Part shown: positions 1 to 5,020 of the stretch, piece after piece
Position numbering within the stretch: the stretch's first letter is position 1
Layout: each line of letters starts with the position of its first letter
NCBI GenBank assembly: GCA_024697655.1
Contig: JAILFI010000208.1
Span: forward strand, 1 to 5,020
Direction of reading: 5' to 3'
Source of the DNA: Clostridiales bacterium
Lineage (GTDB): Bacteria; Bacillota_A; Clostridia; Peptostreptococcales; Anaerovoracaceae
DNA: 5,020 nucleotides
The notes under the pieces: generated by a model
Databases searched by the model: none
What the model saw: the letters and a program-made list of their open reading frames with translations, nothing else
Told to the model about the DNA's origin: nothing
Translations under genes and position numbers: made by a program

Positions 1-1708
1 TGTCGCAGGCGAAGCCGGTGTCCCAGTCGACGTCGACATCATAGGTTTCGCCGAGTTCAATGTAGGTGTCGTCCTTCAGTTCCTGATAGACCAGGGCCAG
101 CACATCCGATGTGTTCTCGTAGCCTTCGTCGTCGAGGACGAAGCTGAACTGCCCGTCTGCATCCATGCCGGGCTCTTCTTCAAAGGTGATCCGATCACTC
201 TGCGCGCCGTCTTCGTGGTCATCGAAGAAATCCCACAGGCCGCTGTTTTCCTCGCTGTCGAACTCGTAGTCGCCGGTCTCGTCGTCGAACAGGAATTCAT
301 CGATCCAGCTCCAGAGGCCGCCGTCGAACAGATCCTCTTCTTCGAAGTCCTCAGTATCGCCGTCATTCACACTGCCGTAGCCCTGCCGTCCGACGAAGGA
401 CAGATAGTAGGGGCTGACGCAGACGCTCTCGAAGGTGTTCATTTCCCGGGCCTCCTGGATCATCAGAGGATAGTAGATCGAAAGCCCGGACGCGCCTTTG
501 TGATCGGTGCCGGAGATCTTGTAGACGACCGTCTGGTCGAGTGCCTGCCGCGCATCCTGTGCCTTGTCTGACCAGCCTTTGCATGCAGAGATGATGCCGC
601 CCATGTCCACCATGTTGGTGTACCCCTCGGCCTTGTTGTTGCCGCCGAAATTATCCACGCCGTTAATCTTTCGTACCATCTTGGACAGGGTGTCCTGCTT
701 CTCGCTTTTTTGGTACATCTGCCGCGCAAAGGCATTAAACTTCTTGAGCAGTCCGTTGACCCGGGACAGATCGATGACCGACATTGTGACGATCTGCGCG
801 TCGCCGGACTCCTTGCACTGTTTTTTGAAACTGTCGCAGACGACCTTGCCCAGCGCGGCGCCGTCCGCCTCAGGGTGTTTGGCGAGATAGTTTCCGATGG
901 CGGTGTAATCCCAGCCGGAGCCGGGCTCGCTCTCTTCAGAACCGATCATGTAGTCCGCGTAGGAGGCTGTGATGTTGGCCGCCTCGACTGTGCCCATCAG
1001 ACACGCGTCAAACCCGATGAATTCAAAGGTGTCCGTCAGGGTGCCGCTGTCGAGCAGGCTGAGCAGCCCCGCGTCGATCTCACGCAAAGACAGGGAATCG
1101 TCGTCGGCGATTTCATCGAAGCACACGCCCGCGAGGCTCCCGCCGCCGTGATTCCAGAAGATGACGCCCATCTTCTCCGCCGGGTAATGCTTCACGCCCC
1201 AGGTGAGAAAATTCGTCAGCGTTTTTGTCTTGCCCATGGACGCCTGCTTGGCATCACCTACATGCTTCAGTTTCCCCTTCTCGATCACGAAACGGCCCAG
1301 AGAATCTTCGTCGATATCAAAGTGGTGCCATAAGTCGCAGCCTCCGGTCTCAACGACGAACCGCACACGGTCGCTGGCCGTCGCCGCGCACATCTCTTTC
1401 AGGTCACCCGTAGCCATCCCGCCGAACAGCAGTCTGGATTCCAGATCCGACCCGCACAAATACACAAAGATCGTCCAGGTATCCTTCTCGCCCATCGGCT
1501 GCGGATCCGCGATTTTCGGCCGCTCGATCTGCATCTTGCCGGAAGACTCGTCCACCTGGATCGACAGCCCCGCATTCGCCTTTCGCATCCCGCCATTGTC
1601 GCCGCCGTCATCGCCGCCGCACGCGCAAAGGCACCCCAGCGCGAGAAGGACGAAGAGGGTGAAGGTTATAAGTATAGGTGAAATAGTAAGTGTTGCTTTT
1701 GCTTTCAT
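1..1708 (-). CDS. Clostripain-family (C11) cysteine peptidase, predicted lipoprotein, C-terminus cut by window edge
   Basis: The frame is open from an ATG at 1706-1708 to the window edge (569 codons, no stop), so the C-terminus is missing. Residues 1-30 form a lipoprotein signal: basic MKAK start, hydrophobic stretch 8-25, and a probable lipobox Leu27-Cys28-Ala29-Cys30, followed by a Gly/Asp-rich linker (31-40). Cys26 and Cys28 are less likely lipidation sites. The peptidase domain starts near residue 77 (WTIFVYLCGSDLES). The two clan CD catalytic motifs are present: His187 in WNHGGG and Cys236 in GFDACLMG; the downstream PGSGWDY (262-268) is also typical. Known of the family: caspase-fold, secreted or surface proteases, often cleaving after Arg or Lys and often self-processed. 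Inferred: a membrane-anchored extracellular protease. Residues about 450-512 are strongly acidic with a repeated GLW motif, which I do not recognise. No Shine-Dalgarno sequence precedes the ATG. Family is confident; substrate is unknown. Confidence 0.9.
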   Translation of the reverse strand, partial: MKAKATLTISPILITFTLFVLLALGCLCACGGDDGGDNGGMRKANAGLSIQVDESSGKMQIERPKIADPQPMGEKDTWTIFVYLCGSDLESRLLFGGMATGDLKEMCAATASDRVRFVVETGGCDLWHHFDIDEDSLGRFVIEKGKLKHVGDAKQASMGKTKTLTNFLTWGVKHYPAEKMGVIFWNHGGGSLAGVCFDEIADDDSLSLREIDAGLLSLLDSGTLTDTFEFIGFDACLMGTVEAANITASYADYMIGSEESEPGSGWDYTAIGNYLAKHPEADGAALGKVVCDSFKKQCKESGDAQIVTMSVIDLSRVNGLLKKFNAFARQMYQKSEKQDTLSKMVRKINGVDNFGGNNKAEGYTNMVDMGGIISACKGWSDKAQDARQALDQTVVYKISGTDHKGASGLSIYYPLMIQEAREMNTFESVCVSPYYLSFVGRQGYGSVNDGDTEDFEEEDLFDGGLWSWIDEFLFDDETGDYEFDSEENSGLWDFFDDHEDGAQSDRITFEEEPGMDADGQFSFVLDDEGYENTSDVLALVYQELKDDTYIELGETYDVDVDWDTGFACD

Positions 1709-1714
1709 GCAGAT

Positions 1715-1723
1715 AGTATACCA
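1715..1723 (-). promoter_or_regulatory. Alternative extended -10 (TGGTATACT) abutting the peptidase start codon
   Basis: The minus strand reads TGG-TATACT, then 6 nt (ATCTGC), then the ATG. An extended -10 at this distance would place the transcription start at or next to the start codon, giving a leaderless message, which would explain the missing Shine-Dalgarno sequence. No good -35 hexamer lies 16-18 nt upstream. It is an alternative to the promoter at 1738-1767. Confidence 0.3.
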
Positions 1724-1737
1724 TATCCCGGGAAGGG

Positions 1738-1767
1738 AAGATAACCTTGCCCTGCACAGATAGTCAA
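1738..1767 (-). promoter_or_regulatory. Candidate sigma-70-type promoter for the C11 peptidase
   Basis: Read on the minus strand, TTGACT (complement of 1762-1767; 5 of 6 to the -35 consensus) is followed after 18 nt by TATCTT (complement of 1738-1743; 4 of 6 to the -10 consensus). Transcription would start near 1731, giving a leader of about 23 nt that contains no clear Shine-Dalgarno sequence. This is a pattern match only and competes with the extended -10 site nearer the start codon. Confidence 0.3.
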
Positions 1768-1818
1768 GACCGTCACACTGAAAGTTAGAGTGAAGTGATA
1801 CGCCTCCAATGTGCCGAT

Positions 1819-2061
1819 TTCGGATTGTAAAAGTTTTTCTGTCAAAAGGGGATAAAATCTACGACTTTTTGCTTCAGCTCGGTGCTTCCGGGGCAGCAAG
1901 GACTGTTTGAAGCAGAAGCTGGCAACTCATAATCGTAGTTTTTGAGGCGGATCGATCATGAAACTACGACCGTGCCATTCTGAGAACTTCATATCCCTTG
2001 TGCAAAAGCAAGAAATCGTAGATTTAACGCTTTTTTCGCTTACTAACTTTTACATTCCGAA
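1819..2061. repeat. 243-nt palindromic element with 56-bp imperfect terminal inverted repeats (MITE-like or structured RNA)
   Basis: The left arm (1819-1874, starting TTCGGATTGTAAAAGTT) matches the reverse complement of the right arm (2006-2061, whose complement starts TTCGGAATGTAAAAGTT) at 42 of 56 positions with no gap by hand alignment. The two best-conserved blocks are the outer 17 bp (one mismatch) and the inner AAATCTACGA...TTGCTT block. The core holds a further inverted pair (1933-1941 and 1961-1969), so most of the element could fold into one long interrupted hairpin. It has no ORF of note and is more AT-rich than the flanking genes. I could not find a convincing target-site duplication next to either end. 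It could be a non-autonomous transposon remnant, a dispersed intergenic palindrome, or a structured transcript; the symmetry is certain, the nature is not. Confidence 0.7.
1933..1969. repeat. Inner inverted repeat TCGTAGTTT / AAACTACGA
   Basis: Two perfect 9-nt arms (1933-1941 and 1961-1969) enclose a 19-nt loop that itself contains the palindrome GATCGATC (1950-1957). This forms the tip of the larger palindromic element. The same CTACGA/TCGTAG core also occurs in both outer arms (1859-1864 and 2016-2021), so the arms can pair in more than one way. Confidence 0.65.
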
Positions 2062-2157
2062 GTTCAGTGCGATGCGACGAGTACCGAGCCAATCGCAGTT
2101 AATGAGAATACCCATGAGTGGGACGATGGTGTAACGACACCATTAGCATATCTTTTG
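2062..2157 (-). terminator. Run of short stem-loops behind the XRE regulator gene; possible weak terminator
   Basis: Just past the regulator's stop codon the DNA holds a perfect 7-bp stem, ATGGTGT-AACG-ACACCAT (2126-2143), then CCCA-TGAG-TGGG (2111-2122), then the pair TGCGAT/ATCGCA (2068-2073 and 2092-2097). The first stem begins about 15 nt after the stop codon on the minus strand, where a terminator would be expected. No uridine tract follows it on that strand, so intrinsic termination is doubtful. Nothing else is seen in this stretch. Confidence 0.3.
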
Positions 2158-2778
2158 TCAATCGTGATTTCCTGCAGCAATGTTGATTCTCCTGACTTCT
2201 CTGTAGGTCAGTTTCTCACCTTCGAAACGGAACCAGATCGGGTCCTGAGCCATCAGTCCGTGTGTTCTGCGGACGATGGCGTATGGGTCGTAGGTGTCCA
2301 GACCAATAAGGTGTAATAATTCATCGATGTCAGATCTGTTTTCTTCCCAGCAGCGTGTTGTGAGGATTTCGCCGAGCTCAAACAAGGAGATCCTGTCTGC
2401 GTAGAACAGCTGCTTAGCCGGGTGGGTGGTGTACCGCTCCAGGATGACATCATCGCCGGATATTTTCAGATCTGCTGTGGGTTCATCTTTCCACATCAGT
2501 GTGAAATTATGAATGGGAGGGCGCTGCGGGTTCGGAGAATCACCTGCAGCATCCAGCATGGCATCATAAAACTCATCCATGCTCATGTCTAAAGCGAAGG
2601 AGAGTTTACGTACCGTTTCCGCAGCGGCATCGCGGATCGATTTTTTCCCCGTAAACAGATTGTATACAGTGGAATAGGCAACTCCGGTCATCCGGCTGAG
2701 CAGCCGGAGGGTCAGTCCGCGGTCCTGTAATTTCGTTTGAAGGAATATGTTGGTTTTTGGTTTTGCACTCGTATTCAT
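2158..2778 (-). CDS. XRE-family helix-turn-helix transcriptional regulator with unassigned C-terminal domain
   Basis: A 206-residue protein with an N-terminal Cro/C1-type DNA-binding domain at about residues 11-71. The helix-turn-helix covers roughly residues 23-45 (TLRLLSRMTGVAYSTVYNLF and following GKK), where a small-residue turn (G32-V33-A34) and the STVYNLFTGKK recognition-helix pattern are visible. The C-terminal half (about 88-206) is not a domain I can name; it contains NRSDIDELL, GLDTYDPYAIV, RRTHGLMAQD and WFRFEGE. This pattern is loosely like small proteins sometimes found next to HipA-like kinases, but that is recollection, not a match. The ATG at 2776-2778 is chosen because the HTH needs it and the next Met is residue 30. 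No Shine-Dalgarno sequence precedes it. An 18-bp palindrome lies 10-27 nt upstream, so it probably represses itself. The flavoprotein operon is divergent; regulation of it is only a possibility. Confidence 0.85.
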   Translation of the reverse strand: MNTSAKPKTNIFLQTKLQDRGLTLRLLSRMTGVAYSTVYNLFTGKKSIRDAAAETVRKLSFALDMSMDEFYDAMLDAAGDSPNPQRPPIHNFTLMWKDEPTADLKISGDDVILERYTTHPAKQLFYADRISLFELGEILTTRCWEENRSDIDELLHLIGLDTYDPYAIVRRTHGLMAQDPIWFRFEGEKLTYREVRRINIAAGNHD

Positions 2779-2784
2779 GGCTGA

Positions 2785-2813
2785 ATGTTATCGCATTTGC
2801 GATAATATTTCAA
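2785..2813 (-). promoter_or_regulatory. Candidate promoter of the XRE regulator
   Basis: On the minus strand TTGAAA (complement of 2808-2813; 5 of 6 to consensus) and TAACAT (complement of 2785-2790; 4 of 6) are separated by exactly 17 nt, and the spacer is almost wholly the palindrome. Only 6 nt separate the -10 from the ATG, which predicts a leaderless message. An alternative -10, TATTAT (complement of 2802-2807), lacks a good -35. TTGAAA is also half of a small inverted repeat, TTTCAA/TTGAAA, at 2808-2826. Confidence 0.45.
2788..2805. promoter_or_regulatory. 18-bp perfect palindrome, probable operator of the XRE regulator
   Basis: TTATCGCATTTGCGATAA consists of two perfect 8-nt half-sites (TTATCGCA / TGCGATAA) around a TT centre. 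It lies directly upstream of the regulator start and falls in the spacer and -10 edge of that gene's likely promoter, where a bound dimer would block RNA polymerase. The size and symmetry suit a dimeric Cro/C1-type repressor. I saw no second full copy elsewhere in the window. Confidence 0.7.
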
Positions 2814-2880
2814 GCATTTTTTGAAACGCTCGGTTGTTGCCTTTGCAGGTGAATTGGATTCCGGCGCAGGGTCTGTTCTT

Positions 2881-2907
2881 TTGTTAAAGGGCAGGATAGG
2901 TTATAAT
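2881..2907 (+). promoter_or_regulatory. Promoter of the flavoprotein operon
   Basis: A perfect -10 hexamer TATAAT lies at 2902-2907. The best -35 is weak: TTGTTA at 2881-2886 with a short 15-nt spacer. Transcription should begin near 2914, leaving a leader of about 35 nt. The weak -35 would be compatible with an activator, but no binding site is evident. Confidence 0.55.
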
Positions 2908-2935
2908 ACAATCAGTAACTGAAGCTGAATACTTG

Positions 2936-2941
2936 AAGGAG
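2936..2941 (+). promoter_or_regulatory. Strong Shine-Dalgarno site for the GlpA-like gene
   Basis: AAGGAG lies 7 nt before the ATG at 2949 and fixes the start of the flavoprotein gene. It shows that this organism uses Shine-Dalgarno initiation, in contrast to the two minus-strand genes, which lack one. Confidence 0.8.
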
Positions 2942-2948
2942 AAATTTT

Positions 2949-4382
2949 ATGTACGATGTCCTGATAATCGGAAGCGGCGTGAGCGGCGCGTCATGCGCCT
3001 ACATGCTGTCGAAGTACGACCTGAAGGTCGCGGTCCTGGACAAAAGCAATGACATCGCCAACGGCACGACGAAGGCGAACAGCGCGATCATCCACGCGGG
3101 GTTCGACCCGTCGCCGGACACGCTCATGGCGAAGCTGAATGTGCGGGGCGTGGAGCTGGCTCGTGAGATCGCGGCCAAGCTCGACGTGCCAATTAACAAT
3201 TGCGGCAGTCTGGTCCTGGCCTTTGACGACGGAGACCTGGAACACATCCGCAAACTGTACGACCGCGGATGCGCCAATGGCGTTCCGGGAATGGAACTGC
3301 TGGACGCAGATCGGCTGCATGCGCTCGAACCCGGCATTTCAGATGCGGCGGTGGGGGCTTTGCTTGCGCCGTCGGCATGCATCATCAATCCGTGGGAGTA
3401 CTGCCTGGCCATGCTGGAGACAGCCGTCGTGAACGGCGCGGAATTGTTTTTGAACACGGAAGTGACGGGGATCAAAGACCGCGGGGAGTATGTTTCGGTA
3501 GAGACAAACGCCGGGAACTTTGAGGCGAAGTACGTGCTGTCCGCCGCCGGCGTCCATGCAGGCGATGTGCGACGCCTGGTCGAAGAACCGCCTTATGAGA
3601 TCGTTCCCACGCGGGGACAGTATTTCCTGCTGGACAAAGACGAAGGCACCCGGGTCAGCCGCACCATCTTCCAGTGCCCGAACGAGAAGGGCAAAGGCGT
3701 CCTGGTGTCGCCGACTGTAGACGGAAATCTGATCGTCGGACCGGACGCCAACGTGGGCGGCGCCGATGATACGTCTACCGACAAGGCTGGTCTCGACGCC
3801 ATCAAGGAAGCCGCTGTGAAGAGCGTGCCTGGCATCAACTTCCGGATGAATATCCGGAACTTCGCAGGCGTACGGGCCAACTCGGACCAGAGTGATTTTG
3901 TAATAGAGAAGGCTGCCGCGTGTCCGCGGTTTATTGACATCGCGTGCATCAAGTCGCCGGGACTGACCGCTGCGCCGGCCATCGGAGAATACGTGGTGGA
4001 GATGCTCGCTGCAGAGGGGCTTTCGCTGGCAGAGAGGGACTCTTATGTGGACAGTCGGAAGCGGCCGCGGCTCGGCGAGATCAGCGACGAGGAACGGGAG
4101 CGCCTGATCCGGGAGGACCCGCGGTACGGGCGCATCATCTGCCGCTGCGAGCAGGTGACGGAAGGAGAGATCGTCGCTGCGCTCCACACGCCGATCCCGC
4201 CGACGACCATCAACGGCGTCAAGCGCCGCGTCGGTTCAGGCATGGGACGATGCCAGGGAGGATTTTGCACGCCGAAGGTCCACGAGATCATCGCGCGGGA
4301 GTCAGGTGTAGATATGCTGGAGATCTGTCTGGAGGAACCGGGCAGTGAAATACTGAAATACAGGTCAAAAGAAAATGAGTGA
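2949..4382 (+). CDS. GlpA-like FAD-dependent oxidoreductase with C-terminal BFD-type [2Fe-2S] domain
   Basis: A complete 477-residue flavoprotein. The N-terminus (YDVLIIGSGVSGASCAYML) contains the FAD-binding GxGxxG at Gly8, Gly10, Gly13, with the acidic residue Asp31 ending the second strand. The DAO-type fold spans about 3-355 and includes the family signature TTKANSAIIHAGFD (40-53). Residues 397-450 form a BFD-like iron-sulfur domain with Cys398-x-Cys400 and Cys435-x4-Cys440. This layout matches the anaerobic glycerol-3-phosphate dehydrogenase / 2-hydroxyglutarate oxidase superfamily, in the form found in many anaerobes. Likely reaction: FAD-linked oxidation of glycerol 3-phosphate or a related hydroxy compound, passing electrons through the Fe-S centre; the substrate is not proven. 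It is shorter than enterobacterial GlpA (about 540 residues). The next flavoprotein overlaps its end by 8 nt, so the two probably form a complex or act in sequence. Start fixed by AAGGAG 7 nt upstream. Confidence 0.9.
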   Translation: MYDVLIIGSGVSGASCAYMLSKYDLKVAVLDKSNDIANGTTKANSAIIHAGFDPSPDTLMAKLNVRGVELAREIAAKLDVPINNCGSLVLAFDDGDLEHIRKLYDRGCANGVPGMELLDADRLHALEPGISDAAVGALLAPSACIINPWEYCLAMLETAVVNGAELFLNTEVTGIKDRGEYVSVETNAGNFEAKYVLSAAGVHAGDVRRLVEEPPYEIVPTRGQYFLLDKDEGTRVSRTIFQCPNEKGKGVLVSPTVDGNLIVGPDANVGGADDTSTDKAGLDAIKEAAVKSVPGINFRMNIRNFAGVRANSDQSDFVIEKAAACPRFIDIACIKSPGLTAAPAIGEYVVEMLAAEGLSLAERDSYVDSRKRPRLGEISDEERERLIREDPRYGRIICRCEQVTEGEIVAALHTPIPPTTINGVKRRVGSGMGRCQGGFCTPKVHEIIARESGVDMLEICLEEPGSEILKYRSKENE

Positions 4383-5020
4383 GAAGAGATACGAATTGAT
4401 CGTGATCGGCGGAGGTCCGGCGGGACTGGCTGCCGCACACAGCGCGTGGGAGAATGGCCTGCGCTCCATACTGATCATTGAGAGAGACAAGTACCTTGGC
4501 GGGATCCTGAACCAGTGCATCCACAACGGGTTCGGCCTGCACCATTTCAAGGAAGAACTGTCCGGACCGGAATACGCGGATCGGTTTATCAAGCTGGTGA
4601 ACGAGACCGGCATCGAGGTCATGACGGATACCATGGTCCTGAACGTCACGCCGGAACACGAAGTGTATGTGTCCAATACGGACGGCGTTTCCGTCCTGCG
4701 TGCGCAGAGCGTGGTCCTGGCCATGGGCTGCCGGGAGCGGACCAGGGATTCCGTCGGCATCGCGGGCACCCGTCCGGCAGGCGTTTACACGGCCGGATCG
4801 GCCCAGCTGTACATGAACATCCTCGGGTATTCTGTTGGTCGGCGCGTCGTTGTCCGGGGCACTGGTGACATCGGTCTGATCATGGCCCGCCGCATGAAAC
4901 TGGAGGGGGCGGAAGTCCTCGCTTGCATCGGCGCCAGCGATCATCCGGACGGACTTGCGCGAAACGTGAATCAGTGCCTGGTGGACTACGACATTCCATT
5001 GCTTTTGCGCCATACGATTA
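4375..5020 (+). CDS. FAD/NAD(P)-dependent oxidoreductase (pyridine nucleotide-disulfide type), partner of the GlpA-like protein, C-terminus cut
   Basis: The first 215 residues are in the window, starting MSEKRYELIVIGGGPAGLAA. The FAD-binding GxGxxG is at Gly12, Gly14, Gly17, and the second nucleotide-binding motif GTGDIG is at residues 162-167, as in two-dinucleotide-domain flavoproteins. Motifs recalled as typical of this GlpA-linked subfamily are GGILNQCIHNGFGLHHF (42-58, Cys48) and GCRERTR (118-124, Cys119). Neither cysteine is in the classical CxxxxC or CxxC disulfide arrangement, so it is not a simple disulfide reductase. Likely role: moving electrons between the GlpA-like subunit and NAD(H) or another carrier. 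The ATG at 4375 lies inside the upstream gene, with only a weak AGGT (4362-4365) ahead of it, which favours translational coupling. In many anaerobes the following gene encodes a small CxxC-rich DUF1667 protein, often near glycerol kinase; this lies beyond the window. Confidence 0.88.
   Translation, partial: MSEKRYELIVIGGGPAGLAAAHSAWENGLRSILIIERDKYLGGILNQCIHNGFGLHHFKEELSGPEYADRFIKLVNETGIEVMTDTMVLNVTPEHEVYVSNTDGVSVLRAQSVVLAMGCRERTRDSVGIAGTRPAGVYTAGSAQLYMNILGYSVGRRVVVRGTGDIGLIMARRMKLEGAEVLACIGASDHPDGLARNVNQCLVDYDIPLLLRHTI

Larger units (their letters stand above)
1709..1818. other. Non-coding stretch between peptidase start and inverted-repeat element
   Basis: Apart from the two candidate promoter sites for the peptidase, I see no gene, RNA or repeat here. 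A 64-codon minus-strand frame crosses it but has no ribosome-binding site, overlaps the peptidase start and runs into the inverted-repeat element, so it is not called as a gene. Confidence 0.6.

Noticed and set aside
710..1333. 207-codon plus-strand open frame inside the peptidase gene
   Set aside because: It is antisense to the catalytic region of a clear C11 peptidase, has no ribosome-binding site and shows no recognisable domain; long antisense frames are expected in GC-rich coding DNA.
1203..1763. 186-codon plus-strand open frame
   Set aside because: It is antisense to the peptidase N-terminus and lipoprotein signal; the translation is low-complexity Ser/Pro-rich with no domain.
1705..1899. 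64-codon minus-strand frame upstream of the peptidase
   Set aside because: No Shine-Dalgarno sequence; it starts inside the inverted-repeat element, crosses the candidate peptidase promoter and overlaps the peptidase start codon.
1819..2061. CRISPR array or riboswitch as explanation for the repeated CTACGA cores
   Set aside because: The repeats are short, inverted and unevenly spaced, not direct repeats with regular spacers, and the element lies far from any start codon of a metabolic gene.
2788..2902. Control of the divergent flavoprotein operon by the XRE palindrome
   Set aside because: The palindrome is about 100 bp from the operon's -10 and no second copy lies near that promoter, so only autoregulation is supported.
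3339..4187. 282-codon minus-strand frame
   Set aside because: It lies wholly antisense to the GlpA-like gene, which has all expected family motifs; no start signal and no domain.
4288..5013. 241-codon minus-strand frame
   Set aside because: It is antisense across the junction of the two flavoprotein genes, both of which are strongly supported by motifs.

Overview
The window looks like chromosomal DNA from an anaerobic, fairly GC-rich bacterium, most likely a gut-type Clostridia-like or Coriobacteriia-like lineage. This is inferred from the gene families (a clostripain-type C11 lipoprotein peptidase, and an anaerobe-type GlpA-like flavoprotein with a C-terminal [2Fe-2S] domain followed by its usual FAD/NAD partner) and from G/C-rich third codon positions. 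The phylum cannot be fixed from the sequence alone.

Layout: (1) Positions 1-1708, minus strand, hold a lipoprotein cysteine peptidase of the clostripain family, cut off at the window edge on its C-terminal side. (2) Positions 1709-2157 are a 449-base non-coding stretch. It carries a candidate promoter for the peptidase, a 243-nt element with 56-bp imperfect terminal inverted repeats that is nearly one large palindrome (1819-2061), and a run of short stem-loops behind the next gene. (3) Positions 2158-2778, minus strand, encode a small XRE-type DNA-binding regulator. An 18-bp perfect palindrome (2788-2805) sits inside its probable promoter, which points to autorepression. (4) Positions 2779-2948 are a divergent intergenic region, with a promoter carrying a perfect TATAAT and a strong ribosome-binding site for the rightward genes. 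(5) Positions 2949-4382 and 4375-5020 (cut by the window edge), plus strand, are two flavoproteins that overlap by 8 nt and so are probably translationally coupled.

How the genes fit together: the two flavoproteins form a probable redox module. The first oxidises a glycerol-3-phosphate-like or 2-hydroxyacid-like substrate through FAD and carries a BFD-type iron-sulfur site. The second resembles a pyridine-nucleotide-linked FAD oxidoreductase that could accept its electrons. The XRE regulator is divergent to them, but its palindrome lies about 100 bp from their promoter, so control of the redox operon is not shown. The peptidase is likely an independent, surface-anchored enzyme.

Nothing here clearly amounts to a new multi-gene system. 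The items most worth a second look are the palindromic intergenic element, the operator embedded in a possibly leaderless promoter, the acidic duplicated segment of the peptidase, and the unassigned C-terminal domain of the regulator.
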